A DNA stretch of 64,000 nucleotides from an uncultured Halieaceae bacterium (GCA_913045375.1 CAJWQE010000001.1:1-64000), one strand, 5' to 3'. Positions 37,351-47,248 are shown, numbered from the stretch's first letter. A program made the numbers and translations. Notes: a model not told the origin generated them from the sequence alone.

Positions 37351-39495
37351 ATGAGTTTTCATTACGAAAAAGACGCGAATCAGATTGTCACCGTTACCAT
37401 GGATATGGATGGCCCCGTCAACTCCATGAGCGACGCGTTCCTGCCCTTGTTTGAATCGACCCTCGATAAGCTCGAGGCAGAGACAGACCTCGCTGGCGTT
37501 GTGCTGACATCAGGCAAGTCCACGTTCTTTGCAGGTGGTGACTTGAACATGCTGTGTCAGGTGACCGAGGACACGGTTGAAGATTTCTTTCAGGGAATGT
37601 GCGCGACAAAAGCGGCGATGCGTCGTCTCGAAAAGCTTCAGGCGCCGGTGTGCGCTGCCATCAATGGTGCGGCACTTGGCGGCGGCCTCGAACTCGCCTT
37701 GTCATGTCACCACCGCATTGCCTGGAACCATCGCAGTGTCCAGCTCGGCTTTCCCGAGGTGACATTGGGTTTGCTGCCTGGAGGCGGCGGTAACGTGAAA
37801 GCGGTGTATCTCATGGGGCTTATGGCTGCCAACGAGTACATTGTTGAGGGTAAGCGCGTGGCCCCCGAAAAGGCCTTGGGCTCGGGGTTGATTGATGCCG
37901 TTGTCGATGACAAGGACGAGCTAGTTTCTGCAGCCAAGCAGTGGGTCTTGGACAACAAGGATGACGAGGTTGCACGCACTCAGCCGTGGGACACCAAGGG
38001 GTACAAGATCCCGGGCGGTAATATTCGGAACCCACAGGTGGCGCAGATGGTCACCATGGGTGCGCCCATGATTCGCAAAAATACGCGAGGACTGCTACCT
38101 GCCCCTGAGAAGATTTTTGACGTGGCAGTGCAGGCGCTCACGGTTGATTTCGAGACGGCGATGCGTATCGAAAGCCGTGGTCTGGCCGAACTGGCACTGA
38201 CACCCCAAGCCAAAAACATGATCAATACCTTCTTTTTCCAGATGAACAAGATCAACGGTGGCGCCTCTCGACCCAAAGACGTACCGCCGCAGAAAACGGA
38301 AAAGGTGGGTGTGCTGGGTGCTGGAATGATGGGGCAGGGGATTGCCTACTCATCGGCCATGGTCGGTATCCAGGTTGTATTGAAAGACATCAGCCTGGAA
38401 GCCGCCGAGAAGGGTAAGGCCTACACCGAAACCTTATTGCAAAAGCGTGTTGATAAGGGGCGAATGACAGCTGAGAAGATGGCCGAGGTGCTCTCACTCA
38501 TTCATCCAACAGCATCAGACGAAGATCTCGATGGCTGTGATCTCATCATCGAGGCTGTGTTCGAGAACATGAACCTGAAGCATCAAATGACGCGTGATCT
38601 CGAGCCACGAATGGCCGAGGGTGGCATTTGGGGTTCAAACACCTCTACCTTGCCCATTACGCAGCTGGCTGAAGCGAGTCAGAACGCTGAAAACTTCATT
38701 GGCATTCACTTCTTCTCTCCAGTCGACAAGATGCCGCTTGTTGAAATTATTATGGGCGAGAAGACGGGTGATGTCGCACTCGCCAAGGCGTTTGACTATA
38801 CGAAGCAAATTAAGAAAACCCCCATTGTTGTTAATGATTCACTGGGTTTCTTCACATCACGAACCTTCGGTACCTACCTCGATGAGGGCGTGCGTATGCT
38901 CGTCGAGGGTGTGAAGCCCGTGCGTATCGATAATCTTGGCAAGGCCGTAGGGATGCCGGTTGGTCCGCTCACCGTTTACGACGAAGTGAGTCTGGAGTTG
39001 TCACGCAAGGCGCAAGAGACCTGGAAGGAAATGGGACTTGCTATTGACGGTGATGATCGATCGATTACCGCTGAGGTTGTCGAGACGATGATCGGTGAGC
39101 ACGGTCGTGGTGGTCGATACCACGGTGGTGGTTTCTACGAATATGGTTCGGACGGTTCCAAGGAAGTTTGGTCTGGTCTATCCGATCTTTACGGTCGTGA
39201 CGGCGTCGATATATCGGATCGGGACATCAAGGAGCGCTTGCTCTTCCGTCAGGTTATCGAGGCACTGAAATGTCTTGAGACTGGTGTTCTTCGCAGCGTG
39301 GCCGATGGCAATATCGGTTCGATCATGGGTATCGGTGCGCCTGCTTGGACCGGTGGCCTACTGCAGTTTGTGAACACCTATGGCTTGCAGAACTTTATTG
39401 ACCGCTGTGGTGAGCTCAGCGATGCGTACGGCGACCGCTTCGCTGCACCCGCAATCGTTGCTGAGAAGCTCGCCGCGGGAGAAACATTCGTGTAA
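37351..39495 (+). CDS. fadB: Multifunctional enoyl-CoA hydratase / 3-hydroxyacyl-CoA dehydrogenase
   Basis: 714 residues. N-terminal crotonase domain with NGAALGGGLELALSCHHRIA and LGFPEVTLGLLPGGGG (catalytic glutamates). The NAD-binding domain follows at about residue 320 with VGVLGAGMMGQGIAYSSAMVG, then a 3HCDH C-terminal domain with FFTSRTFGTYLDEGVRMLVEG. Performs the hydration and NAD oxidation steps of beta-oxidation with the preceding thiolase. FadJ-like naming is equally possible. Ends at a strong terminator. Confidence 0.92.
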   Translation: MSFHYEKDANQIVTVTMDMDGPVNSMSDAFLPLFESTLDKLEAETDLAGVVLTSGKSTFFAGGDLNMLCQVTEDTVEDFFQGMCATKAAMRRLEKLQAPVCAAINGAALGGGLELALSCHHRIAWNHRSVQLGFPEVTLGLLPGGGGNVKAVYLMGLMAANEYIVEGKRVAPEKALGSGLIDAVVDDKDELVSAAKQWVLDNKDDEVARTQPWDTKGYKIPGGNIRNPQVAQMVTMGAPMIRKNTRGLLPAPEKIFDVAVQALTVDFETAMRIESRGLAELALTPQAKNMINTFFFQMNKINGGASRPKDVPPQKTEKVGVLGAGMMGQGIAYSSAMVGIQVVLKDISLEAAEKGKAYTETLLQKRVDKGRMTAEKMAEVLSLIHPTASDEDLDGCDLIIEAVFENMNLKHQMTRDLEPRMAEGGIWGSNTSTLPITQLAEASQNAENFIGIHFFSPVDKMPLVEIIMGEKTGDVALAKAFDYTKQIKKTPIVVNDSLGFFTSRTFGTYLDEGVRMLVEGVKPVRIDNLGKAVGMPVGPLTVYDEVSLELSRKAQETWKEMGLAIDGDDRSITAEVVETMIGEHGRGGRYHGGGFYEYGSDGSKEVWSGLSDLYGRDGVDISDRDIKERLLFRQVIEALKCLETGVLRSVADGNIGSIMGIGAPAWTGGLLQFVNTYGLQNFIDRCGELSDAYGDRFAAPAIVAEKLAAGETFV

Positions 39496-39514
39496 TTGGT
39501 GTTGGTTTGATCGG

Positions 39515-39539
39515 AAGGCCGCGCTGCGGCCTTTTTTTT
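39515..39539 (+). terminator. Rho-independent terminator of the beta-oxidation operon
   Basis: AAGGCCGC-GCT-GCGGCCTT, a perfect 8-bp stem with a 3-base loop, followed directly by a T-run. Located 20 bases after the fadB-like stop. Confidence 0.93.
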
Positions 39540-39630
39540 GGCTAGACCTTTTGTGATCTGATGTTTGGTGCCTTCGGTGAGTAAGGCGGTGTTTAATGGG
39601 GCCAATGTATTATTGGTTTTGGAGATCACA

Positions 39631-40026
39631 ATGACATTTGCAGTAACAGTGGGTCGCTTTCTACTTGGGCTGTATTTCTTTTTGCCCGGGATTTCGAAAA
39701 TCACGGGCTATGCTGACACGCTCAGTTACATGTCGCTTCATAACATACCGCTCCCAGAGGTCTTGCTGCCGGTTACCATCGTCCTACAAGTGGTGGGAGG
39801 TCTGATGTTAATGCTGGGTCTTCGCGTCGGGCAGGTTGCTCTCGTACTAGCCGCACTCACATTGATTATTAATATTGGGATGCACGATTTTTGGAACGTA
39901 TACGAAGGCGTCAGCCGGGCACACGAGACGCAGAACTTCGTTAAAAATCTGGCTATTTTCGCTGGTTTATTGGTGTTGAGCGGTGCCGAGGACCTACCTC
40001 AGCACCGCTTATTCGGCGATCGTTAG
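39631..40026 (+). CDS. DoxX family membrane protein
   Basis: 131 residues from the ATG with GGAG upstream. Four membrane helices with the DoxX-like start VGRFLLGLYFFLPGISKITGY and the central LQVVGGLMLMLGL. The family is often linked to quinone or thiol redox reactions, but the role here is unknown. It stands alone between a terminator and a convergent gene. Confidence 0.8.
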   Translation: MTFAVTVGRFLLGLYFFLPGISKITGYADTLSYMSLHNIPLPEVLLPVTIVLQVVGGLMLMLGLRVGQVALVLAALTLIINIGMHDFWNVYEGVSRAHETQNFVKNLAIFAGLLVLSGAEDLPQHRLFGDR

Positions 40027-40035
40027 ATAAGGCTA

Positions 40036-41202
40036 CTAGCTGCCTAGATCGAAGGTTAGGCCGGCGTTCGCGACGAGTCGCTCGATCAGCTTCTCACCCA
40101 TGGCGGGTGCAGGGGTGTAAACACCCCCGGGTAGATCCGGGCAGTCGTGAACGATACATAGCGCACTCTCGGCAATCATTTTAGATGTTGAGCCGTAGCC
40201 TGGGTCCATATCGCCGGTGACGGTTGCCTCGATGCGACCTCCCTCGTCGTTTGTGCCGACGAATAGCACGTCGTAGTGACCTGCTTCGCGGCTCTCTTTG
40301 GAGGGGCCTTCGCCTGGCTTGGGAACATCATCGCCTTCCAAAGGGTTGCTGCTCGCTACCATCTTGGCCATCGCTGCTCCCTGTTCGCCCGGTCCCGTCA
40401 CCATCATTTCGTCGTACTGAAAATCTTCACCATAGAGGTGATCCAGCATGGCATTAGATCGATGTACGTTTTTGGTGTTAATGGGTGCCATGATGAAAGG
40501 GGCGACCCACGAGCCGACGACCTCATCTTCATACGGTTTGGCATCGGATGGCTGCTCAGGACCCTGGAAGCCATTAGCCAGTGAAAAGGGATTAGCCAGA
40601 ATTTTGATAAGGCCTGGATTTGTTTTCAGTGCAGCCATTGTCGCGCCTAATGACGCTGCGGTGCCACCAGAGAACTCACCGTTCATCGCGCGAACCCGAC
40701 CGCGTACACGAGGCATGGGCTTTCCCGTTTGGGCTATGGCTGCTTTTTGGAGAAAGTACACGCCTAGGTCAAAGGGAATGGAATCAAATCCGCAGCTGTG
40801 AACAATGCGTGCGCCAGAGGCCTCGGCAGCTGCCTGATGCGATGTAATCATCTCGTGCATCCAGCCTGGCTCTCCTGAAAGGTCGACGTAGTGCGTCCCC
40901 TCTTCAGCACAGAGCTTAACGAGTTCGGATCCGTAAAGTTGGTAGGGGCCAACGGTTGTGCAGACACACCGCGCTCGCTTAACCATTGCGCGCAGTGAGT
41001 CAGAGTCGCTGGCATCGGCAGTCACAAGTGGAGTTGTGCTGGGTGCACCTACCAAGTCTCTTACTTCGGCCAGCTTTGCTTCATTTCTGCCTGCCATGGC
41101 CCAGTTGGCGCTGTCGCCATGGGTCTTTGCCATGTACTCGGCCACGAGGCGGCCAGTAAAGCCACTGGCTCCGTAGATAATGACGTCAAATTCTCTGCTC
41201 AT
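40036..41202 (-). CDS. Saccharopine dehydrogenase-like / trans-acting enoyl reductase family protein
   Basis: 388 residues from the ATG at 41202 (AGG just upstream). Rossmann motif VIIYGASGFTGRLVAEYMA at the N-terminus, then WAMAGRNEAKLAEV and CTTVGPYQLYGSELVKLCAEEGTHYVDLSGE, the pattern of the saccharopine dehydrogenase-like oxidoreductases such as mycobacterial trans-acting enoyl reductase. Substrate unknown. A 17-codon upstream extension lacks similarity. Confidence 0.82.
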   Translation of the reverse strand: MSREFDVIIYGASGFTGRLVAEYMAKTHGDSANWAMAGRNEAKLAEVRDLVGAPSTTPLVTADASDSDSLRAMVKRARCVCTTVGPYQLYGSELVKLCAEEGTHYVDLSGEPGWMHEMITSHQAAAEASGARIVHSCGFDSIPFDLGVYFLQKAAIAQTGKPMPRVRGRVRAMNGEFSGGTAASLGATMAALKTNPGLIKILANPFSLANGFQGPEQPSDAKPYEDEVVGSWVAPFIMAPINTKNVHRSNAMLDHLYGEDFQYDEMMVTGPGEQGAAMAKMVASSNPLEGDDVPKPGEGPSKESREAGHYDVLFVGTNDEGGRIEATVTGDMDPGYGSTSKMIAESALCIVHDCPDLPGGVYTPAPAMGEKLIERLVANAGLTFDLGS

Positions 41203-41547
41203 ACCTGATCCCATTGCTTTATTAGTTGTTGTTTGAATGAATAGCCAAAACACGACCGATGAGGCTTCAAGTCGCTATGGGTCACGAGTATACGGGGCCT
41301 GCAGCTAAATAACCTCAAACTCAAAAAACACGTATTCTTTGTGAAGGTGGTGACCACCAGAGTTGCAAAAACGCTGATTCAGTGTCGTAAAATGAGACTT
41401 TATTCGCATTTTGCAAAACATTTTGCAAAAAAAATGGTGCAGGAACAAAACTTCTTGTTAGGGTCAAAGGGTACGAATTCTAACGACGGGTATCGTGTGA
41501 TCGGTCGTAGGATGAACATAACGGGTTATTCGGAGAGGCATGCTCCT
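41203..41547. promoter_or_regulatory. 345-base intergenic region with paired TTTTGCAAAA palindromes
   Basis: Separates the divergent reductase and DUF1800 genes. At 41408-41431 a 12-base direct repeat ATTTTGCAAAA(C/A) occurs twice in tandem, each copy holding the perfect palindrome TTTTGCAAAA (41409-41418 and 41421-41430). A related GTTGCAAAAAC lies at about 41361-41371. The tandem symmetry suggests an operator upstream of the DUF1800-DUF1501 pair. No coding gene is supported here; the open frame running through it lacks family similarity before 41548. Confidence 0.5.
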
Positions 41548-43257
41548 ATGAAACATTCCCTTATTGCATTGGTGTTGGTGTCGTTCTTATCAGCCTGCGG
41601 TGGTGGAGGCGGCGGAAGCACACCGGCGGATCCCCCAGGATCGGGCGGTGGCGGCTCAGGGTCCGGTGGAGGTGGTGGCGGCGGTGGGTCGACAGGACCA
41701 ACCGAGCCCACGGCTGAGGAATACCGTGACGCAGCACTCATACTCGATATTGGCACCTTTGGCGCCCGCTACAGCGATGTTGAATCCGTGGCAGAGAGTG
41801 GCGTTGATGCCTGGCTTGATGAGCAGTTCACCATGCCCATCAGCCTGCACGAACCCATTGTTCGCCGCTATGGCGCACAGTACGGCTTTAACAATCAAGA
41901 CAGTCCGATTCCCATAGCGCAATTCCGGCGCTTTGCTTTTTTCGAGAACGCGCTAACCGCTCCCGACCAACTGAGACAAGTCACGGCCTATGCGCTAACT
42001 CAGCTATTTGTCGTGTCGCAGACCGGTGTTTTGGGTAACAACCCGCTGGGTCTGTCCAATTACTACGACACGCTACTCACTCACAGTTTTGGCAATTACC
42101 GCGACCTCTTGCGCGCCGTTACGCTCCACCCGGCGATGGGCTTTTATCTAAGTCACGTCAATAACGCGAAGACCGACGAGGACGCCAATACCTTCCCCGA
42201 CGAGAACTATGCACGTGAGGTCATGCAGCTCTTCACCATCGGATTGTATGAGCTGAACTCTGACGGTACGCGGAAGTTGGATGCAGAGGGTCAGCCCATT
42301 CCCACCTATGACAACACGGATATTAGGGAATTCTCGAGGATATTCACCGGTCTTGCCTATGCGGGCGATGCTGGCCAGGAGCCTCAATTTGGCCGCAACA
42401 GACCGGTACTTCATCTGCCGATGGTGATGTTCGACAACTACCACGAGCCCGGCGAAAAGTACTTGCTTAATGGATTTACGGTGCCGGATGGACAGACTGG
42501 TATTCAGGACATCGATGATGCGGTCGATAACTTATTCAACCACCCTAATGTGGCGCCATTTGTCAGCAAGCAATTGATTCAAAGGCTAGTGACCTCAAAC
42601 CCGTCTTCAGATTATGTGAGCAGGATTTCCGCTGTCTTTGCTGATAACGGCGATGGCGTTAGGGGTGATATGAAAGCTCTCATCCGAGCCATTCTTACCG
42701 ACGTCGAGGTAGCTGAAGCTTCGCGTGTCAGGGAGCCGTTTCGTCGGTTCCTTGCAGCCAACCGAGCGCTCAACACCGCGCCCTCGGAAGGGAGTGACAT
42801 TGGTGTAACCGGGTTTTTTGTTCAGAACGCAACGGGCCAGATGGTGTTAACCGCCCCCAGTGTCTTCAATTTTTACTCGCCATTTTATCGACCACAGGGC
42901 GGGCAGGGTTTGATAGCTCCTGAAATGCAGATTACGACCGAGGACACGATCGTTGGAGTGACCAATTTGATGGCTCAAATCCTCTACGGCAATCGGCCAA
43001 TGCACAATCATCCACAATTGCCCGAGATGCGACTGGACCTGACGTCAATGGTGAACCTTGCTGATGACAAGGAAGCGTTCCTGACACGCGTCGAGCGGTT
43101 GTTTTTTGCCGGGACCATGAGTGAGCACACGCGCTCTGTTATCTCAGGCGCTTGGGATGAAGCTGCAGGTTCTAGTGCCACAGATCGGGTAAAACTGGCC
43201 TTGCATCTCGCGCTCAGCGCGCCTGATCAGGCGGTAGCAGAGAGGAATGCACTATGA
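41548..43257 (+). CDS. DUF1800 domain lipoprotein
   Basis: 569 residues from the ATG at 41548. The lipoprotein signal peptide SLIALVLVSFLSAC ends at a lipobox cysteine, followed by a Gly/Ser-rich low-complexity linker of about 35 residues, then a DUF1800 domain (DEQFTMPISLHEP, FPDENYAREVMQLFTIGLYELN, FNFYSPFYRPQG). The family is widespread in marine bacteria and nearly always paired with DUF1501, as here; molecular function is unknown. Overlaps the next gene by four bases. Confidence 0.88.
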   Translation: MKHSLIALVLVSFLSACGGGGGGSTPADPPGSGGGGSGSGGGGGGGGSTGPTEPTAEEYRDAALILDIGTFGARYSDVESVAESGVDAWLDEQFTMPISLHEPIVRRYGAQYGFNNQDSPIPIAQFRRFAFFENALTAPDQLRQVTAYALTQLFVVSQTGVLGNNPLGLSNYYDTLLTHSFGNYRDLLRAVTLHPAMGFYLSHVNNAKTDEDANTFPDENYAREVMQLFTIGLYELNSDGTRKLDAEGQPIPTYDNTDIREFSRIFTGLAYAGDAGQEPQFGRNRPVLHLPMVMFDNYHEPGEKYLLNGFTVPDGQTGIQDIDDAVDNLFNHPNVAPFVSKQLIQRLVTSNPSSDYVSRISAVFADNGDGVRGDMKALIRAILTDVEVAEASRVREPFRRFLAANRALNTAPSEGSDIGVTGFFVQNATGQMVLTAPSVFNFYSPFYRPQGGQGLIAPEMQITTEDTIVGVTNLMAQILYGNRPMHNHPQLPEMRLDLTSMVNLADDKEAFLTRVERLFFAGTMSEHTRSVISGAWDEAAGSSATDRVKLALHLALSAPDQAVAERNAL

Positions 43258-44609
43258 TGAATCGACGACGTTTTCTGCGAAATGGTTTAGGCAGTGCGGT
43301 CAGCATGACCATGGCGACAACCGTGCCGTTTTCATTGTTGGGGTCGGCCCGAGCAGTTGCCTCGGAAGAGTACCGTGCCGTTGTCTGTGTGTTGCTAGCT
43401 GGCGGAGCTGACAGCTTTAATATTCTGGTGCCGCGGTCGGAGCTCGCTTATAACCGCTATCAGGCAAGACGGTCGGATTTAGCATTGAGTCAAAATGATC
43501 TCTTGCCGTTGGATGGCGAGCACGAGGGGGTTCAGTTTGGCTTGCACCCAGCGATGAGCAGTTTGCAACAACGGTTTAATGCGGGTCAGGCCACCATGGT
43601 GACCAACGTTGGGCCTCTGGTTGAACCTACGACACGAGCTGCTATAGATGCGGAAACTGTGACGTTACCGCTTGGATTGTTTTCCCACTCTGATCAGATT
43701 CTCAGCTGGCAAACGGCCACACCCGCCAACCGCGCGGGTACGGGATTCGGCGGTCGATTAATCGATGCGCTCCCCGGAGCCAACACAGGTCTGGCGCTCG
43801 CGGGCAATATCTCGTTGTCCGGAAATAACTCGTTTCAAGCGGGTGCCGCCACAGGTTCCTATGCGATCAGTGCAAACCGAGGTGTGCAGTCAATCACCGG
43901 CTTTGACAACGATCTCTTCAAGCGCTCATTTGAGAGCCTCATGGCTGATAGCAGTGCGTCGACCTTGCAAACGGTTTACCGAAACAAATTGCAGTCGGCG
44001 ATTGACGCTGGTGATGTTTTTTCTTCGGCACTCTCTCAGGCGACAACGTTAAGCACACCCTTCGGCGAGGACTCTTTTTCGTCCGCTATGAAGCGTATTG
44101 CCGAACTTGTCAGCGTGCATGAGCAGCTTGGTGTAAGCCGCCAGACCTTTTTTGTGACCTTTGGCGGCTGGGACCACCATGAAGACACCCTTGGCCAACA
44201 AGCGACAATGCTGCCCGCGTTGGACGCGGGTCTTGGTCAGTTTCAACTGGCATTGGAGGAGCTAGGACTGTCAAACCAAGTCACCACCTTCACAATTTCC
44301 GACTTTGGCCGAACACTGACGTCCAATGGCAGAGGGTCGGATCATGGCTGGGGCGGTAATGCCATGGTAATGGGTGGTGCCGTGCAGGGTGGTCAGCTAT
44401 ACGGACACTTCCCCGAGCAAGTCGAAGACAATCCACTCGATTTGAATCGAGGCCGTTTCCTGCCCACGACAGCAACTGATGCCATGTATGCGGAGGTTTC
44501 TAGGTGGATGGGGGTGGCCCCTGAGTCGTTGGAGTCGGTCCTACCCAATTGGGCCAATTTTGAGGGCAGCGATCAGGGTGCGGGTCTCACTGGCATGTTA
44601 GTGGGCTAA
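43254..44609 (+). CDS. DUF1501 family protein with Tat signal
   Basis: 451 residues. Twin-arginine signal MMNRRRFLRNGLGSAVSM, then the alkaline-phosphatase-like fold of DUF1501: VCVLLAGGADSFNILVP near the start, TFFVTFGGWDHHED in the middle and ISDFGRTLTSNGRGSDHGWGGNAMVMGG near the end. Coupled to the DUF1800 gene by ATGATGA. Exported folded, so probably periplasmic or surface-associated; the substrate is unknown. Ends overlapping the convergent methyltransferase by four bases. Confidence 0.88.
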   Translation: MMNRRRFLRNGLGSAVSMTMATTVPFSLLGSARAVASEEYRAVVCVLLAGGADSFNILVPRSELAYNRYQARRSDLALSQNDLLPLDGEHEGVQFGLHPAMSSLQQRFNAGQATMVTNVGPLVEPTTRAAIDAETVTLPLGLFSHSDQILSWQTATPANRAGTGFGGRLIDALPGANTGLALAGNISLSGNNSFQAGAATGSYAISANRGVQSITGFDNDLFKRSFESLMADSSASTLQTVYRNKLQSAIDAGDVFSSALSQATTLSTPFGEDSFSSAMKRIAELVSVHEQLGVSRQTFFVTFGGWDHHEDTLGQQATMLPALDAGLGQFQLALEELGLSNQVTTFTISDFGRTLTSNGRGSDHGWGGNAMVMGGAVQGGQLYGHFPEQVEDNPLDLNRGRFLPTTATDAMYAEVSRWMGVAPESLESVLPNWANFEGSDQGAGLTGMLVG

Positions 44610-45463
44610 CGTCGGGCGCTGACAAGCCAGAAGTTGGCCTCGAAACGGACCCCTTTACCGACTGCGTAGAAGTCCCCGAGAGTCTCATAGACCGCTGTCT
44701 TAGCTTGCTCCCCGAGAGCGGGGTCGCTTTCGGCGATTAATGCGGCGGCGGGGCCAATCTGTATCAGCTCCTGAAACAGGTCGTCGAATGAGCGATCGGC
44801 GCCCGCTGACAGCTCTAGCTTTAGCGGCTCAACAGTGACCTCGGTAAACCCCGCCTCACTCAGGACACTATAGGTGCGCTCCCTGTCCGATAACCCAAAG
44901 GGGCCGGGCGCTCCGGGCTTCGCTGGCGGTGGCGGTGGCAGAACGGTAAGCGCCGCCTGCATGGGCGCGGTAAAGAAAGGATTTAGCGCGGGGCTTTGCC
45001 AGCATACAAATCCTAGCTGACCGTTGGGTTTTAAGTTGGAACGTAGTTGGGCAAAGGCTGCCGTTGGGTCCGCGAAGAACATGACCCCAAACCTGGAATA
45101 GATCGCGTCGAATGACGCTTCGGGAAACATCGATTCACTGGCATCGCCCAGTACGAACGACACATTGGCTTGTAGCGATGATTGATTGGCAGACTTTAAA
45201 TCCTCAGCCAGCGCCAACATGGGCTGCGAAATATCAATCCCTGTAATGGTGCAGGATGGGTCGAGCCGAGAGGCCCAGTCGAGCGTCTGATTGCCGCAGC
45301 CACAGCCGACATCAAGCACTTGCGCACTCGCCGGTAAGTCAAATAACGCCATACACTGACGGCCCGGCTCTGAAAGCAGCTCTTCCAGCAACGAGTTATG
45401 TCTAACCCAGCTGGCTCCGGCGCGGCCGTTCCACATGTCTTTTTGTAATTGATTATCCATGGG
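44606..45463 (-). CDS. Class I SAM-dependent methyltransferase
   Basis: About 285 residues from the ATG at 45463; an ATG six codons earlier is possible. SAM motif VLDVGCGCGNQTLDWASRLDP (about residues 50-69), then GIDISQPMLALAED and GDASESMFPEASFDAIYSRFG, a UbiE/type 11-like pattern. Substrate unknown. Downstream of the MocA-like and XdhC-like genes on the same strand, separated by 79 bases. Confidence 0.85.
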   Translation of the reverse strand, partial: PMDNQLQKDMWNGRAGASWVRHNSLLEELLSEPGRQCMALFDLPASAQVLDVGCGCGNQTLDWASRLDPSCTITGIDISQPMLALAEDLKSANQSSLQANVSFVLGDASESMFPEASFDAIYSRFGVMFFADPTAAFAQLRSNLKPNGQLGFVCWQSPALNPFFTAPMQAALTVLPPPPPAKPGAPGPFGLSDRERTYSVLSEAGFTEVTVEPLKLELSAGADRSFDDLFQELIQIGPAAALIAESDPALGEQAKTAVYETLGDFYAVGKGVRFEANFWLVSARR

Positions 45464-45542
45464 GTTATCCCTAAGCCTCATGATGACTGTCGACGATGTT
45501 TCGACATGTGAGTGTTACAGAGAGTGTTGCAGAGAAGACACC

Positions 45543-46154
45543 TCAATTTCCAAAAATATAGCGACTGACGTCACTGAGTCGCTCTAAATCATCCTTCGAA
45601 TCAATATCCCACCCTGCAGATTTCATGGGAACAATCGTCACCTGTTTTGCTGGATCGGTCAGAAGCTTCTTAGCTCCGTTTTCAGCATTCAGTGTCAGCA
45701 GATCGGGATAGCAGGCGCGAGAAAATACGGCAGGTGGGCCTACAGTCTCGCTGAAGCCCGCGCAGGCGCTCCCACCGTCCACAGCTTGTGCGGTGAGGGT
45801 CTCGAGTTCGCTGGTCGAGACCAGCACCTGATCGGCCAACAGCACTAACAACTGATCACAGTCGTCAGCCAGTAGCTCGCAACCGAGCCTGATGGAGCTA
45901 CTCATTCCTGATGACCAGTCGGGGTTGTGAATGAGCTCAGCGCCGGTCACGACCCCCTGATCTTTAGCTGATGCGATGTCCTCGTGATACTTGCCGGTCA
46001 TGACGACAAGCCTCGTAGGTCGGAGAGGGAGCGCAGCATCGATCACATGTTGCAATAGCGGTTTCGTGTGGAGTAAGGCGAGCTGCTTGCACGCGCCAAA
46101 TCGACGCGCTTCACCCGCAGCGAGAATAACGATGCCTAGCCGAGGCTCAGTCAT
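45543..46154 (-). CDS. mocA: MocA-like molybdenum cofactor nucleotidyltransferase
   Basis: 203 residues of the MobA-like NTP transferase fold: VILAAGEARRFGACKQLALLHTKPLLQHV with the nucleotide-binding AGxxxRxG...KQL signature, and VLLADQVLVS. The family makes molybdopterin cytosine dinucleotide, the cofactor form of xanthine dehydrogenase-type enzymes. Overlaps xdhC by four bases and lies close to two such enzymes, which supports the assignment. Confidence 0.83.
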   Translation of the reverse strand: MTEPRLGIVILAAGEARRFGACKQLALLHTKPLLQHVIDAALPLRPTRLVVMTGKYHEDIASAKDQGVVTGAELIHNPDWSSGMSSSIRLGCELLADDCDQLLVLLADQVLVSTSELETLTAQAVDGGSACAGFSETVGPPAVFSRACYPDLLTLNAENGAKKLLTDPAKQVTIVPMKSAGWDIDSKDDLERLSDVSRYIFGN

Positions 46155-47167
46155 TCCTGCTTAGCTGTCACGCCAACGGAAACAGGGCCAAAGATCGCAT
46201 CATGACACTTGGCGATGACGGAGAGCGCTATGCTCTCGGGCAGCTCGCCGCCGATATCAAATCCGGCAGGACCATCGACACGAGGCTGGTATTCTTCATC
46301 ACTGAGACCAGCTTCGACGAATACTTCCTCTCTACGGTGGGTAGGACCGAGAAGGCCTACGTAATCAAGACCGCAACCCGCGACAGCACTTAGACTCTGG
46401 GCATCCATGGGTACGCTATGAGTCATCAGCATGGCGGCATTGACCGCGGCATCCCGTATCCATTGCGAAAGTTCCTCGACCGGACATCGCAGTCGATGGT
46501 CTGCCATATGGAAAAACTCATCTCGCGCATTGGCGGGTCGCGGATCCCAAACAGTCGTTTCCCAACCGAGTTGATTGGCTAGCGCAACCACTGGTTGTGC
46601 ATCGATGCCACCGCCCGCGATGAGTAAATGAGGGGCTGGCGTAATATGCGAAATCAGCCAGTTTTCACTATCTACTGCGTCCACTCGGCTTTTCTCACGC
46701 TTGCGCGTTAGAACTGATTCGACGGCGTATTGGCTAGGAAGACTCACGGCTCCCGGTGCAGGAATGTGTTGCTTCAAGAATCCGCTTTGGCGATTAGCCA
46801 ATGAGCGTTGAATGTCGAGCAGGCCCTGATAATTGTTCTCGGCATTAACCGGTTCTAGTAGGACGTGAACGACACCACCGCAACCGATACCGAGTCGATA
46901 TGACAGATCATCTTCATCATCGCCGTCATAGCGAATGCACATGGGGATACCCGATGCCATGACTTTGCGCGCGTTAAGCCTTATGTCCGCTTCGAGACAG
47001 CCGCCACTTAATAGCCCCAGTTGCTCACCCCCCGAGCTGATCAGACTCATTGCACCGGGTTTTCGATAACTCGAGCCTTCGGTTTTGTAAACGGTGCCTA
47101 AAATCCACTCGTCCGCGTCGCGTTGAGGTTCCCAGCGCGAGAGCATCGCCGCTAGCTGCATGGTCAT
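46151..47167 (-). CDS. xdhC: XdhC/CoxI family molybdoenzyme maturation protein
   Basis: 338 residues with the two XdhC domains: N-terminal WILGTVYKTEGSSYRKPGAM and LLSGGCLEADIRL, and a Rossmann C-terminal part with HLLIAGGGIDAQPVVALANQLGW and GLLGPTHRREE. The family helps insert the sulfurated molybdenum cofactor into xanthine dehydrogenase-like enzymes. Paired with mocA and near two such enzymes. Confidence 0.88.
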   Translation of the reverse strand: MTMQLAAMLSRWEPQRDADEWILGTVYKTEGSSYRKPGAMSLISSGGEQLGLLSGGCLEADIRLNARKVMASGIPMCIRYDGDDEDDLSYRLGIGCGGVVHVLLEPVNAENNYQGLLDIQRSLANRQSGFLKQHIPAPGAVSLPSQYAVESVLTRKREKSRVDAVDSENWLISHITPAPHLLIAGGGIDAQPVVALANQLGWETTVWDPRPANARDEFFHMADHRLRCPVEELSQWIRDAAVNAAMLMTHSVPMDAQSLSAVAGCGLDYVGLLGPTHRREEVFVEAGLSDEEYQPRVDGPAGFDIGGELPESIALSVIAKCHDAIFGPVSVGVTAKQE

Positions 47168-47248
47168 GACCAGACCCCCTGAAGCGATGGGTTGATCTGA
47201 CTATGGACGACTCGGTAAGTAAGGTGGTGACGATGCTTCATGGGCGCA

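Noticed and set aside
41341..41547. 69-codon extension of the DUF1800 protein
   Set aside because: It would bury the lipoprotein signal peptide, and it runs through the palindromic repeats; the start at 41548 is better.
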